A stretch of DNA of 64,000 nt from Rapana venosa (GCA_028751875.1 CM054155.1:15385755-15449754); one strand, 5' to 3'. Shown: positions 12,279 through 25,437, counted from the stretch's first letter. Program-made: numbers and translations. The notes: generated from the letters alone by a model not told the origin.

Positions 12279-12320
12279 CTAGAGGCTTTGATTCTGTCTG
12301 GGACACAGTCTGCTATACAC
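11967..12320. repeat. Compound (ATC)n repeat with four longer units
   Basis: Trinucleotide ATC/CAT tract interrupted by four diverged copies of a phrase (ACCAGAGCATTTTGATCC-like, GCCTGGGACATC) starting at 12013, 12095, 12179 and 12278. It is thus a minisatellite with units of about 82-99 bp. Asp/Met/Ile-rich frames here are repeat translations. Confidence 0.85.
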
Positions 12321-12485
12321 TCTCTCTCTCCAGCCACTGACATCAAAAATGGACAAATTGGTGGCAAGACAGGAATGGAGAAATACACAACGACTCTATA
12401 ATAAAAACAATAACAACAAAAGATTCTCTGTGAAAAATCCACAACTGGGCAAGAAGAAACACATTATGAGCAATAGGGAAAGGAA

Positions 12486-12508
12486 GGGGGGGGGGGGGGG
12501 GGGGGGGG
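12486..12508. repeat. Poly-G run
   Basis: 23 consecutive G residues. Confidence 0.95.
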
Positions 12509-12917
12509 AACAATACAATAATTCACATCCACTCCACTCTTCCTTTCACACCTAAAACTACGATATTTTGGCATTTTGACTCCACAGAATATTTTCCTAA
12601 AATAAAAAACACAAGCAGCATCTGTTTTCTCCATTTCCAGCAATCATTTAAATATTTTTGGAAAAAACTTTCTTTTTGGGCATATGTGTTCTTAAATATT
12701 AAGCAAGGATTAAAAACCAAACCAAACATACAAAAATGCCAAATGTAGATGGAATCCTATCGTTTGATTCAATGCAATTTAATTTAAATGTCCAAAATAA
12801 ATAAATAAATAAATAAGTGAATAAAAAGGGATTGTAGGTCATACCTTACTCAAACTGAGAAAAAGACAGCTGGAATGAGTGTTAAGACTTGTCTCTAGAT
12901 ATCTCATTAGATAACGA

Positions 12918-12920
12918 CAG

Positions 12921-12995
<75 letters not shown>

Positions 12996-13003
12996 AGAGA
13001 GAC

Positions 13004-13042
<39 letters not shown>

Positions 13043-13133
13043 GACAGACAAAGAGAGAGAGAGAGAGAGAGAGAGACATAGAGAGAGAGAGACAGAGAGA
13101 GACAGAGACAGAGACACAGAGAGACAGAGAGAA
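12918..13133. repeat. (GA)n/(GACA)n tract
   Basis: About 80 nt of pure (AG)n followed by mixed GAGA and GACA units. Confidence 0.95.
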
Positions 13134-13491
13134 ATCACTAGGTAAAATCAAATGACTTTTAAAGATTTACCCCCCACACCCCCACAAAAAAAGGGCAACC
13201 AACAACAAAAGCCTATGTACATCATAGTACTTATTATCTAAAAGCCATAGGGGAATGGAGTCACTATCAATATCACCATGTACCTTCAAGAGGGGCAAAA
13301 CCACTTTGCTATACACAAAATCTCACTGATGGTGAACCTCCTAACTCTAGCCTAGGAACGATAAACAAACAGAAAAAAGGAACGATAAACAAACAGAAAA
13401 AATCACAATGGAAAAACCCTGTCTCAAACAGACAGCTCAGACACAACCCAGGCTTCAACCCATGTCTTCTAGATAACAAATCAAACATCCC

Positions 13492-13847
13492 GACTGTTTC
13501 TGTGCCTCCTTCTGACTGTTTCTGTGCCTCCTTCTGACTGTTTCTGTGCCTCCTTCTGACTGTTTCTGTGCCTCCTTCTGACTGTTTCTGTGCCTCCTTC
13601 TGACTGTTTCTGTGCCTCCTTCTGACTGTTTCTGTGCCTCCTTCTGACTGTTTCTGTGCCTCCTTCTGACTGTTTCTGTGCCTCCTTCTGACTGTTTCTG
13701 TGCCTCCTTCTGACTGTTTCTGTGCCTCCTTCTGACTGTTTCTGTGCCTCCTTCTGACTGTTTCTGTGCCTCCTTCTGACTGTTTCTGTGCCTCCTCCAG
13801 ACTTGTTTCTGGGCCTCTTCTTCTCACCACCCCCCCCCCCCCCCCTC
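13492..13847. repeat. 22-bp minisatellite plus poly-C
   Basis: About 14 near-identical copies of TGTTTCTGTGCCTCCTTCTG-AC, followed by a diverged last unit and 16 C at 13830-13845. Because 22 is not a multiple of 3, three units make a 66-nt reading cycle. This gives a repetitive minus-strand frame (ETVRRRHRNSQKEAQK) that I do not regard as a gene. Confidence 0.93.
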
Positions 13848-14714
13848 CAGCTCCCCTTCCCCCACCCCCAAAAATGTCAGGACTTAAACCAAGAACTTCA
13901 CAGAGCCTTAAGTTTCTGAAGCATTACGCCCAATCCATGTACAATGCCCTCAGCAAAGACAATCTGCCTGCCTGAGAAAAATGCATCGACTAATAAAAAA
14001 TTTTAATTTAAAGGTCATTTTCATCACTTAGTCCATTAGCATACCACAGGGTGCATGAAATATGAATCAGTTGGAAAACAATGTTCAAGCGAGCTGTAAA
14101 AGATTAGGGGGAAAAAACCCGCTAGAATGTATAGATCTATGTACAGTGCTATTCATCATGTGACAGAAAATATGGAATAAAAACTGTACACGTGATAAAA
14201 AATTATACTTCCATTATCACCAAGTTCAAACGCTCTGATAACAGATTTTTTCATGTTAAAAACATTTAAATTGATTAACAACAAACAAACTGACACATTG
14301 CTAACTGTAACCCCAAATGATTATATAAGCAGTTTTTAAAAATAATTAAAGTCATACCCTGTCAGGTAGGTTTTACATGCATTTTTTTTTTTTAAAAGAG
14401 ATATAAATACACTGTGCAAAATACTTTTTACATGAAAATACTATAACAGTACCTACCCCCAAAAATAGTGCTTTCTTGTTTTGTATTAATACACAATACC
14501 ACACACATGCGCGCACTCAAGCACGCACACGCACATACACAAAGCCAACAACTTTTTTTTGTGTAATCATTACATCTGGTAAATGATAAAAATGAACAAA
14601 TATTTAGAGAAAGCGAGAAAAACTTGAGAAACTACTAACCCTCACCCCCAAACCTTCCATCCCTGACCCCTTTCTATCCAGAAGTTTTCTCTCTCTCTCT
14701 CCCCTCTTTCTCTC

Positions 14715-14748
<34 letters not shown>

Positions 14749-16423
14749 CCCCCCCCCCCTCTCTCTCTCTCTCTTTCTCTATCTCTCTTGCACACAGAAT
14801 ATGCTCTTCCGTAAGAATGACATTTGATTTGGAAAGGACGAAACTGAATTTAAAACAAAACTTGTGACAACAATTTAAAAAATGCAGCCACCAACAATCT
14901 ATGTTCAAAACCAGTTTGTCTTCTCAATCTCTTTGAAACCTTTAAAATAAAAACCTGTTTGAGATTTCTATTTAGACGTACATCTTTACAAAAATACAAA
15001 CCAAAATAAACAAACAAGTAAGCAGGAACTGAGATGGTAATGAACTCCATAAAAAGTTTATGCATGTTTATATACATAGAGCAGTTTCTGAGAGCCCCCA
15101 TGCAAGATATTCCCGTTTTGTTGAATATTGAGGACAGACACGCGCAACTTCTTTGCATATGCACACATGCACAAACATGTGCACATACATTTACATGCAA
15201 ACACACACACTCACACATGCACACACACACACACACACACAACTAAACCTACTTATACAGACATAGAACACAAACTCTCTTTTTTTTCAAGCACGGCTAT
15301 CACTAGCGTTTCTCCTGCTTAGAAACAGGGAAAAGCAAAGCAACTGTCATAATGCAGTTCAGGTCAATGCACGAGACTGCAAAAACCCAAATGACGTGAG
15401 AGCAAAACCATTTTTATTTCATTCATTCCTGGCGCCCATTTGGCTAGTTAAATCTATATCTGAGTTGTTTCTTACAAATTTATGGAATTTTTTTTTAAAG
15501 CATTCAGAATACAAATACATGTAAAAAAAAATTTTAAAAGTACATGTAAAATGTTTCTGGCCTTTATCAAATACACGTTCGACATACACCGATTCAAAAA
15601 CTTGATAAATACATTTTTCTTACTGGAAAAAAAATTTCCAATGAGAATGACAAAAAATTTCAAGGCATTCTTTAAACCTAGCCTGACAAACTTTTTCTGC
15701 ACATTTTTTTTTTTTGGGGGGGGGGGGGGATGGAGACAGGGGGAGAGGGGGGGTGGGGGTGCATAGGTAAATGAATGACTAAATGTTGCTCTTAGACATT
15801 TGCTATCTTTGCTTGTTGGGTCTCTTAAGAGCCAGCTGTTCATACTACGTAGAGTAGAAAAGCAATATTGATACCATACACACACACACACACATACACA
15901 CACACACACACATACACACACACACACACACACACAAAATGCTGCTTGATTTAAGTCGTGCAGCTCTGCCCTTTGCAAAACAAAACAAAAAGTCAACACG
16001 CATTGCGTGGGTCTCTTAACTCTCTGTTTTCTTTAAATATTATTTTCAAGTTCAGTGCCGATGTCACATCAGTTGACATTTTCACATAAAAAAAATCACT
16101 TTAGAAATAGAAAGAAAGGAATAAGCAATAACAACAAAAACAATAAAACTACTTAAAAACAAGACAATAATGGTGATGGTGATTATGGTGATGATGATGA
16201 TGATAACAACAATAGTGGATATTTCTAAAGCGCTTTCCTTTCCCTTTGCAGAGGCAGCAAAACAGCTCATTACAGAACAAATACGGCAATATACGCTATA
16301 GACGCTAAAAACTAAATCAGAAATTACAGTACAGTTCAAAAACTTGCCTCAGTTGCCTTTAAGCAGAGTTTCACCATCACTATCTCTCTCTCCAGCTACT
16401 AACCTTTCTTTCTTTCTTACTTA
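13848..16423. other. Noncoding with several microsatellites
   Basis: Holds a CT/poly-C block (14684-14785, including a C run of more than 25 nt at about 14718), (CA)n at 15200-15241, a poly-G run near 15716, (CA)n at 15878-15937 and a (TGATGA) patch at 16170-16205. No gene or dispersed element recognised. Confidence 0.55.
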
Positions 16424-16531
16424 CTTGAGTGAGTGAGTGAGTGAGTGAGTGAGTGAGTGAGTGAGTGAGTGAGTGAGTGAGTGAGTGACTGAGTGAGTGA
16501 CTGAGTGAGTGACTGAGTGACTGAATGAGTA
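16424..16531. repeat. (GAGT)n tetranucleotide repeat
   Basis: About 25 units of GAGT, with occasional GACT in the right third. Confidence 0.95.
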
Positions 16532-19500
16532 AAATACAAAATCAGTGTCACTTCAGTTGGAATAAGCACGCCTATGTGTTTATATATATATTTGATTTTA
16601 TACAGCAGACTCTTTTATTACCAAGCTTTCCTCCAGGTTCTCTAGAAGGTTGATTTGCCTGAAGTTGTTCTCGGATTTTAAAGATTTTTTATTTTCTTAT
16701 TCAAACCTTTGACAGTCTATACAAGAAGCACCCGCCTCTCCTCATCACCTGTTTTCAAATGGCAGGTACATCTCCCCCATGATGACATTTTTCTCATCCA
16801 ACACTGACATTAAATAAGTACCTCACACTGTAAGTAAGTAAATATCCTCATATGCTGAATGCAGTACTCCTTTTGCAGTACTCCTTTCTTTGCAAAAAGA
16901 TCATCCTTTCATCCAATATGGAGATAAAGGTAACACTGAAACAAAGAACTTGAAACACTTGGACGAACAAATCACAGATTAAGTACCTTTCAAACTCAAA
17001 TATCAGACAATTTGTTTAATAAACACACACAAAACCTTCAAAACTAAAAACACAAACCCAGCAAAAATAGCATTCAAACAAACAGGCAGTATGAGGTATC
17101 CTCCTTATAACTGATACTGTAAAAAAAAACCCAAAAAAAACCAGCCAGTAACAAAAAATAATGTTACGCAACATCTGAGAAATCAATAAACGGAAAACAA
17201 ACAAAAAAACAAACAAACAAATCAAAAGAATAAAACATATTCCAACAATGTCTGAAGCAACACAAAAAATGACAATTAATAATAAAATAATAATAATAAA
17301 TGGAACTTATATAGCGCTATATCTTGAAAAGACAAATCAAAGCGCATTAAAAAAAAAATGCAGAATTCTGATTCTCATCATTTAAAATCCAATTATAAAG
17401 TAATATCTTCCAGATCACATGGGTGGAAAAAGTACCACAGACAACAAAATAATGCACAAAATTCAAGAGTTGATTGGGAGGGGTGTTGAAGGGGGCAGCG
17501 TATCAAAGACAGAGGAGTCAGCATAGCAACAAACAAGATGCGTACAACTGGTTGGGTTGGGTTGGGTTGTTTTTTTTTAAAAAACAAACAAAAGCAAAAC
17601 ATAAACTAGGATTGATTTTGTTTTTCTGCATTTCTAAACAATAATGATAAAAATTCCAAACAATGTTGTCACCTTTCAAACACGCACTTAGCACAAAGGC
17701 TTAGCTTAGGTGTGTGTGTGTGTGAGGGGGGGGGGAGGGGGGGGGGGGGCATAAAAAGCAAAGACACAAAAAAGAAGAGAGAAGAAGAAAAAAAAGGAAA
17801 ATGGCAGTGAAATCTCCCTCCCTCACCCCCATCACAAACAGTCTCACATTACTATGATAGTTTAAAAAACAAATATCCAGATATTTTTTCTTCCATCTCA
17901 AAAAAAAACCAACAATGACAATAAGTGAATGATAAATAATATCAACAAACCGACAATCGATAAATTGATAAGACAAATAAACCATACATTTAAAATATCC
18001 AAATATGTGTTGTTCCATCTAAAAATTAAAAATAAAAATTCAAAAACCCAATCTGATGATGAACAAATAATATATATATATATCTCAACAAATCAACAAC
18101 AGACAGGTAGATAAATAAATCATACATTCAATATATCCAAATATTTTTTGTAATTCCATCTCAACAAACAAACAAACAAAAAAAGACAATAGATAAATAA
18201 ATAACAAATCTACTAACAAACAAACAAATAGACAGATGGACAAACAAAATGGCATATTCTAAAACCCCACAAAGATCTGTCTACAGCTACACACGGGTGA
18301 AGGAAAGAAGGGCTGTGCCAGAATCACACTGCCCACTCTGCTGACCTGACCAGCTTCACAGCAGAGTCCCAGCCAGGACTTCCAAAGAAGCTACAAGAGA
18401 AGTCCAATCACTCCGGTATCTCCAGACTGACCATCACACACAGGCACCTTTGAATATTGCAGCCAACAGGAAAAATTGCGTAAGTTGATTGCAAATAAAT
18501 GCATTTGATATACACAGTTTGCTTTTTACTTCTTCTTCTTCTGTCATTCAGGGGTATGTATGTATGTATACGTACGAAATACAGGAACAACCCAAGCGGA
18601 TTCGAAATACATGTATGTCTGGAATCCGGAAAAATGAGATCTGTTTATAAAAATGTGTGATACACGTACGCGGCAGAGAATTGCTCAGATCCATTGCAAG
18701 CATCTGTATAAGATACTGTTTCATTTAAAAAAAATGTTAATAAATGACAAATACACCGTCATGCATAAGAGTATACTTCAAGCATGAAAACAGATTCACA
18801 AGGCTACTCATTGCAGCAAGCCAACTTTGACATTGCTCTGTATCAATATTATCAATTGCTTTTTTTTTAATTTTTAAAAAGAAAAGAAAGAAAGGCTATG
18901 AAACCAAATCACACATATGCACACAGACAACAAATAAAAGCATACATTTATGCGCATGCGCGCGCACACACACACACAAAAACACACACACACAGGGGAA
19001 GAATGAAAAAAAAGAAATGGTGTATCTGCTTTGCACTCAATAAAAATCAATCTGACGTGAACTCTCTCTCGCCACCCCCCCCCCCCCTCTCCCTCACTTG
19101 CCTTTTTGCCCTAAGGCCATGTTCACTGTATGCATTGTGACCAAAGGCCACTGTACATTAATTAAATGCGCAGATTTCTCTCTCACTATCTCTCTAACAC
19201 ACACACAACAACAAATCCAAACAGAACAAACCAAAAGCAGGGAAAACACCACTTACGTCAAGAAAATAAACCCACACAATAAAATATCAAAGAGGCAGAC
19301 ATCACTACTTCAAAACCCTTTCCAAAGATTCAGAGACTCCCAAACACAATTTACAGGCACAGGCAAATAACTGAAACCCGCCAGATCTATCTGAAGTCTA
19401 AAGATGACGATATATAAAAACATACACATGAAGACAAAAATCTTCATATGTAACACCCATCGCAAACACCGTGAACAAATGTTCATATGAACGAGTCAAT

Positions 19501-20330
19501 ATGTGCGACCCCCACCACCACCAAAAACATACCATACCGCTCCTCAGTGAATGCACAGACACGATAATGATTATATTATTTACACAAACACTGCAGGTAT
19601 CAGCCGTTTATGTTGTAGTCAGTTCTGTAAGAAGAATACACACACACACAAAATCTGCAAGCTTAAATGCGCAACGATTCAGTCACACCAAAATACACAT
19701 GCTCAAAGCATACAGAAGCACGCACGCATGCACAAGCACGCGTATACAAACACAGTCACTCACTCATTCATACACACATACAGTCATAAAGACAGAAAGA
19801 ACAATTCTGCATGAAAAAAAAAAACCAAAAAGAAAGTAAAAGACACATTAAAAAAAAACACCCCACATTTTCACACAAACTCATATACATAACCCCCCCT
19901 TCCACTCCCTTTCTACTTCAAAAGTCAAAAAGGCATAAGTCTCAAACTCTCTTTCCTCACCCAACAATTAGAAAAAACTCATACAACACTCTACTTCAGG
20001 GCATAAACAAACACAGCAGCAACAATGACAAATGCCGTTTCTAAAATTCCCTGAAAATAATCCAGACGCCAGAACTCAAAATCAATCTCTACGTGGGGAG
20101 GAGGAAGGTGGGGGGGAGAGGGAGGGGTGGGGAGAGGGAGGGGGGAGGAGAGGGACGGAAAGAGAAAAAAAAAAAAAAGATCTGAAGGGGTTGAATCACT
20201 CTCCAGTCTTAGGATAACTTAGCACTAAGTCTGAGAGAGAGAACGCATATTGCACATCTTAATTTCAGCAAGCGTTTTTTCACTTCTCCATGAATCTGGA
20301 GATTCACGATTTTTTGTTTTGTTTTGGGTT
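16532..20330. other. Noncoding, mostly AT-rich
   Basis: Contains a LINE tail fragment at 17285-17346 (listed separately), a G-rich block (17710-17750), repeated aaacaaacaaa stretches (17190-18240), and CA patches at 18961-18994 and 19196-19210. A moderately GC-rich single-copy-looking part (18270-18420) has no long open frame on either strand. Confidence 0.5.
17285..17346 (-). mobile_element. LINE 3' tail fragment
   Basis: AATAAATGGAACTTATATAG followed by CGCTATATCTTGAAAAGACAAATC. This matches the tail at 1423-1475, 50584-50656 and 58250-58347. Confidence 0.7.
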
Positions 20331-20362
20331 GGGGGGGGGGGGGGGGGGGGAGGGGGGGGGGG
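20331..20362. repeat. Poly-G run
   Basis: G run broken by one A. Confidence 0.95.
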
Positions 20363-20389
20363 TGTTCAGCTTGAGCTCTGAAGTTTACT

Positions 20390-20470
20390 AATGGTGAGAC
20401 TTTGATATGCGACTATTATTTTCTACCCACCATTAAGGTAGCCGTATTCTAACTTCAAAGATGATGTTCA
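20390..20470. repeat. Dispersed repeat D, copy 1
   Basis: Shares GGTGAGACT, CCACCATTAAGGTAGCC and TTC-AACTT-GATGA in the same order with 47122-47210. Nature unknown; probably an old mobile-element piece. Confidence 0.6.
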
Positions 20471-20594
20471 AAAACATCAGTGTGCAAGCATTAAAATTGG
20501 TCACATTCCTAAGATGCTAGGCTATTCCAAAAAGTAGGACCAAAGTTTTAGCATACGCAAAAGAGGATTTTTGCCAGCGCCTGTAAAACAGGAC

Positions 20595-20835
20595 TTCAGT
20601 ATAGTCTCATTCAAAGAACTTTTTTGGGGGGGTAAGTGGAGTTGGTACTGATGGTTAACTCCAGGAAGGAAAAAAGAAAATCCGACTAAAAAAGGGATGT
20701 CTCCATGGTGGTTCAAACCTGTGTAGTCTGATCACGACACTCAACACTCTAACCACAAACCGCATACACATGGGGACTGGATGTAAAAAAAAGCACATAA
20801 GTGCTTATTCCATTATCCTCGATATATAAGAATTA
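20595..20835. mobile_element. SINE family A, rearranged copy (head reversed, tail forward)
   Basis: From 20605 to about 20757 the sequence is the reverse complement of the family-A upper body and head (GTGGAGTTGGTACTGATGG, GTTAACTCCAGG). From 20758 it is the forward family-A tail (ACCGCATACACATGGGGACT, AGCACATAAGTGCTTATTCC). The two parts meet without a linker, implying inversion or two insertions. Confidence 0.65.
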
Positions 20836-21567
20836 AATAAAAATTTTAAAAATTAAAAAAAGCACTAGGCTGTTCCAACTTCGCTGAAGCACGTGCATGC
20901 TGATTTTTCTTTCTTCTCCTTTCTGGACAGAAAAATCTGGACATCACAGAAAATGGGACACTCCAGCACACACCGAGTCACACTGCACCCACAGCCAACG
21001 TTTAGCTATTAACATGGTATTAATCTGCAATAAAAAGGGCTTTTCAAAACAAAACCCAGATTGAAAATCTGACAATTCTAAGAAAAAGTTATTACAAACT
21101 GAAATAATAGACTGTGAGAAGTGACGAACTGAGAAATTGGCGCGTTTTGCATTGCAATAGGTGGTCAGAATGAGGGCGTGGGTGTTTTTAAACGCTTTTT
21201 TTTTTTTAACAGCAAAAGGAAACACAAATTACGACTTGAAACTTCAGTACAAAGAATACTGGCTACAGTTTTGCAACCAATCAAAATCTCAAAACGGACC
21301 ACCTGAACCCCATCTGCCTAAAATGGCTCCTAGCAAAAAAGAGTGTCAGGGGCGATGCGACTTATTTTGAGATGGAGCGTCACATATGTGGTTATTATCA
21401 GTCTGGGTAACAAACAGGCTGAAGCAGAGGATGGCTCTGATCAGACAGCAAGCAGCAAATGTCATGAGAACATAAGTCGGGCAGAGAGGCAGACAGACAA
21501 CACAACGCAACACAGCTTCAGTGATAGCTCCGCGAGAAGGACTTGATTTGTCTTAGAAGTATGATAT

Positions 21568-21568
<1 letters not shown>

Positions 21569-21607
<39 letters not shown>

Positions 21608-21658
21608 CATGCGTGCGTGCGTGCGTGCGTGCGTGCGTGTGTGTTTCGGGGGGTGTGT

Positions 21659-21692
<34 letters not shown>

Positions 21693-21715
21693 TCGGTGTT
21701 GTGTGTGTGTGTGTG

Positions 21716-21760
<45 letters not shown>

Positions 21761-21826
21761 CTACCTGCATCATGCATGACTACTGTAAGTTATGTGCAGT
21801 CATGTGAGTGTGTCTATATAAATAAC

Positions 21827-21877
<51 letters not shown>

Positions 21878-21935
21878 CATGTGTGTGTGTGAGTGTGAGT
21901 GTGTGTGTGTGTGAGTGTTAGTGTGAGTGTGTGGA
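21569..21935. repeat. Long (GT)n complex
   Basis: Several (GT)n blocks with GTGC and GTTTTTCGG interruptions over about 370 bp, separated by a short non-repeat at 21760-21825. Confidence 0.95.
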
Positions 21936-22753
21936 CCTACATGCATCCATGCATGTCTACCTGAAAGTTATAGTTATGTGCATGTGTGTGCGTGTGTGCA
22001 TGCGTGTGTGTGTCTCCTCAATGCCAAGACATGATCCATTTTTGTCTCTGAATTCAGCTGGAGGTATGCAGCACATGCAGTAAACAAGCAGAGAATGAAT
22101 AATTATACAACAACAAAACTTCATACCTGCATCAAACATAAAACAAAAGCAACATTTTTTTTTTAAACCTGTCCCTACCTCCCTAAAAAAATCAACAAAA
22201 CCAAAAAATACATACTCACAAAATTACACACTACACAAAAATTTCAAAATCCGTATTTCATGCCTTTTTTTTTTTAATCTTTTCATTTTCTGCTCATCAG
22301 ATCTACACACACACAAAAATCCTTCCCAAAAAATTACTAACAAGAAAGAAAATGCCAACCCCCAAAACCAAGCCTAACACACCAACAAATACTGAAAAAA
22401 ACCTAACAATCTCCACGATGACAAAAACATACAGAAAAAGATATCCAACACTACCCTGACAGACAAGCCCAAGTCCTCGTTTATTCAGTCCAGAGTGTTA
22501 TACATGATACAAAAAGAACATTTTTAAATGAATGCAAAAGCGAGCAATAAACAGTATACAAGAACAATCTTGTATCAGTCTCTTCTCTGAAATGTCAGCT
22601 TCTTTTTTCCAGTACAGGTTCCATCACTTGAGCACATGTATATAGCTTGCATGTAGGCAGGAAGCGCATGTGCACATGTATGCATGCACAAGCACACACA
22701 CGCACACACACACATTTCTTGTCGCATACATTTAAAAGTTGTACCAATGATCT

Positions 22754-22788
<35 letters not shown>

Positions 22789-22829
22789 ATGTCTGTCACA
22801 TTGATGAAAATTACTGATGATCCTCACAC

Positions 22830-22869
<40 letters not shown>

Positions 22870-23275
22870 CACACACACACACAGCACGCACACACACAAA
22901 ACTGACAAACTGCAGCAAGCGCAGCCAAAGCCCGATTTCCATCATCAAAACCACATCGAGGGCAACCCTGTACCCACAACAGACATCAACAACAACAACA
23001 ACACCAGCACAGTCAAGAGAAAAACGAGGAAAGAACAAAATCACTGGGACAGAACAGGACAGGAGCAGCGCTAGCACTAGCAGTATCCTAGTGGCTCTCG
23101 AGACACCACCACGCCTTTCCACTCTGGCGACAGCAACCGTCCTCTCTCCACATGACTGACGACAGAGGGAGAGGAAGGAATTATGACGATGGGGAAACAG
23201 GAGCAAGGTATGGAAAGTGCGGTGGTGACGAGGGGAAAACGGTGATGGAGAGGGTGATCTCCCCTGTTCTGGGGG
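21936..23275. other. Possible 3' UTR region with (CA)n blocks
   Basis: If the 23276 stop is used, this is its 3' UTR down to about 22460. It includes (CA)n at 22757-22786 and 22828-22892 and an (AAC)n patch at 22988-23005. A minus-strand frame with a hydrophobic valine-rich segment (about 22930-23090) is produced by (CAA)n and is not convincing. Confidence 0.35.
22480..22485 (-). terminator. Possible polyadenylation signal AATAAA
   Basis: The minus strand carries AATAAA about 790 nt after the 23276 stop, followed by a G/T-rich stretch. This is compatible with the end of the exchanger transcript if the 23276-23374 exon is real. AATAAA is common by chance in AT-rich DNA, so support is weak. 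Confidence 0.2.
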
Positions 23276-23374
23276 TCAAACCCTGTCGCCTGACGCGCCG
23301 TGCAGGCCGATCCTCCAGGGCAAAGGGTCGCTCACCTTGCCAAGTCCAAGGTCACCTTTGGAGCTCTCTTCCAT
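23276..23374 (-). CDS. Candidate C-terminal exon of the exchanger (version 2)
   Basis: Acceptor ctgtttggacag is followed by 32 open codons in phase 0, beginning MEESSKGDLGLGKVSD, continuing PLPWRIGLHG and ending SGDRV, with TGA at 23276-23278. It lies in a GC-rich, non-repetitive island that contrasts with the flanking repeats. The sequence is plausible as a hydrophilic protein end and vaguely recalls the NSSEDALDRELAFG stretch of NHE6 tails, but that similarity is weak. A good splice-donor-like AAG-GTGAGC occurs in frame inside it, so the exon could instead end there at position 23336 and continue elsewhere. A possible poly(A) signal lies about 790 nt downstream. Confidence 0.42.
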   Translation of the reverse strand: MEESSKGDLGLGKVSDPLPWRIGLHGASGDRV

Positions 23375-23596
23375 CTGTCCAAACAGTTCAGGAAATAGTT
23401 ATTATTCTTTCAAAAAAAAAACCAAAACAAACACACACACACAACTGTTCAAATGAAGGCTAGGCTGGTTCTGATAATGAAGATACTTTCCACAGCTCCA
23501 AGCATACTTTAATAATACACTTTTTAGAGTGTCATTTCAAAGATCTCTCCCAATCTCTTGTCTTTCTTTACCTATCCATCCACCCCTTGATCTGTA

Positions 23597-23599
<3 letters not shown>

Positions 23600-23628
<29 letters not shown>

Positions 23629-23693
23629 CATCCATCCATCCATCCATCAACCCATCATCTATCTATCTCACTTTCTTACCTATCATCATCCTC

Positions 23694-23737
<44 letters not shown>

Positions 23738-23790
23738 ATCTCTCTCTCTCTTCCCTCTACTCTCTCTCCTTCTCCCTCTCATAACTCTAA
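23600..23790. repeat. (ATCT)n/(CATC)n and (CT)n tracts
   Basis: Tetranucleotide repeats at 23600-23650 and (TC)n with interruptions at 23697-23780. Confidence 0.95.
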
Positions 23791-23910
23791 ATCTCTTTCA
23801 GTCACCAATACCATGTCTAGCGCAGTAACTACCCCCAGTGAAAATTGTGGTGTACATCTGTGAAAATAATATGACTGTTCACACACATTTATATGTAGGT
23901 TTCTTAGAGC

Positions 23911-23921
23911 CGCTGCTGCTG

Positions 23922-23952
<31 letters not shown>

Positions 23953-23966
23953 TTGTTGCTGCTGTT
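23911..23966. repeat. (CTG)n trinucleotide repeat
   Basis: Interrupted CTG/TTG repeat; CAG on the minus strand, which is the exchanger sense strand. Confidence 0.9.
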
Positions 23967-24218
23967 ATTGGGTATACCCCAACCTAATACCATGGAGGTT
24001 ACCCAGACATATGCTGCTCTAGTCTCACTCATCCGACACGGAAATCACTATAAGCATGAGACAGTAAACTGCATGAATGTGATGTTTGTGAGTATGGCTG
24101 TTTTCCCAAAGTACTATACCATGATATAGACAGCCATACTCTGGCTTCACACGACAGTGTTTGATGATATGCGTGATTCCATTTTTCTTCTGCTTTTCTC
24201 TGTATAGCATTTGTATAA

Positions 24219-24234
24219 GGGGGGGGGGGGGGGG
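24219..24234. repeat. Poly-G run
   Basis: About 16 consecutive G residues within a GT-rich stretch. Confidence 0.9.
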
Positions 24235-24518
24235 TTGGTTTTTAGTCTGGGGGGGTTTTCATGCCTGTCACGTGATTCCATTTGTGTGAACAATGACTGT
24301 GAACTGAGTTTGTTACTGATCAGGCCAGGACCCTCTAGTGATCACTATGGACTGGAGAGGACCAAAAAAAATGCTACTGAGTATACACACCAACAAAACA
24401 ACAAATCATTCAGTTCTAAAGTTCATTTTATATACAAACGAATCTCACAATTTCACTCCCTTTTTTCAAACTGCCTGAAAGAACTCTCACTTATTGATTA
24501 TTTTCTTTTTTCATTTCT

Positions 24519-24859
24519 TTTATATCAAGGGTAATGGAATAAGCACTTGTGTTTTTTTCTTACATCCAATCCCTGTGCATGTGCAGTTTTGTAAATTTTT
24601 GTCACCTGTTCCCACCAGCGCACAATGGCCAACTCTTTAGAAAAGCAGAACAGGTTTTACATATGCACTAATGTTCTGTGTGCATTTGAGCATGCATGAG
24701 GCCATGGTTTCTTGCCTCAACAAATGGACTCTATGGGGGAGTGGAGTCTGTAAGCACTGATGGTAACTCCATGAGAAAAAATCCCCTTGAATAGGATTCA
24801 AACTCAGATCGGCAGATCACAATGCGCAATGTTCTAACCACCAGGCTACCCTGTCCCCA
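24519..24859 (-). mobile_element. SINE family A, copy (full, diverged)
   Basis: Reverse copy with tail (ggtaatggaataagcacttg), body (cgcacaatggccaactc, gtggagtctgtaagcactg) and head (ttctaaccaccaggctaccc). More substituted than the 3881 or 31637 copies, suggesting greater age. Confidence 0.85.
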
Positions 24860-25097
24860 CTTGGCACTGGCTGCTGGTAAAAGTGTCCCCTGAACCTTCA
24901 AGAACGTATGTTGGTGCTAAGTGACACTTGTAGTCTTTGACTGCACTCACAAAGTCATAAATCACAGGCAAAATCAACGATGCAGGTAGAGATCTCAGAA
25001 GCCTTTAAGGATGAGATGGAATCACGGAATCATTCATACATACTGCCGGCATACAATCATAAAAAATCAACAAGTATATCTATCACCACGCATGACA

Positions 25098-25276
25098 CAC
25101 ACACACACTCACTCTCTCTCTCTCATGCACGCAGGCATGCATGCACACACACACACACACACACAAGCACGTACACATACACATGCATGCACATGTATGC
25201 ATGCACACGCATGTATGCACACGTACGCATGCACACACATGCATGCATGCACACGCGCACACGCACACACACACAA
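25098..25276. repeat. (CA)n/(CT)n/(GCATGCACA)n complex
   Basis: Alternating CA with ATGC-containing units; Cys/His-rich frames on both strands are translations of it. Confidence 0.95.
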
Positions 25277-25437
25277 TTTCAACATGGTTGGGTCAGAATA
25301 TTTCACAACAGCAGCAGTAAAAAAAAAAAAAAAATTTGTTTAAAGAGGCAAAGAGAGCATTAGGAGATACAAGAAAATGAATAAGACAGACAGGCTGGCA
25401 AACAGACAGACAAAAAGACAGAGACAAAGAGAGCAAT

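Noticed and set aside
13309..13830. Minus-strand frame of 173 codons with ETVRRRHRNSQKEAQK repeats
   Set aside because: Generated by the 22-bp minisatellite read through a 66-nt cycle; no flanking domain or promoter-like context.
22811..23206. Minus-strand frame with a hydrophobic, membrane-like segment
   Set aside because: The valine-rich part is from (CAA)n and CA repeats, and the frame overlaps simple repeats at its end. No family resemblance.
23330..23374. Very short 39-nt exon ending at AAG-GTGAGC
   Set aside because: Possible, but the frame stays open beyond this donor to a natural stop, so I kept the longer terminal exon as the primary reading and noted the alternative there.
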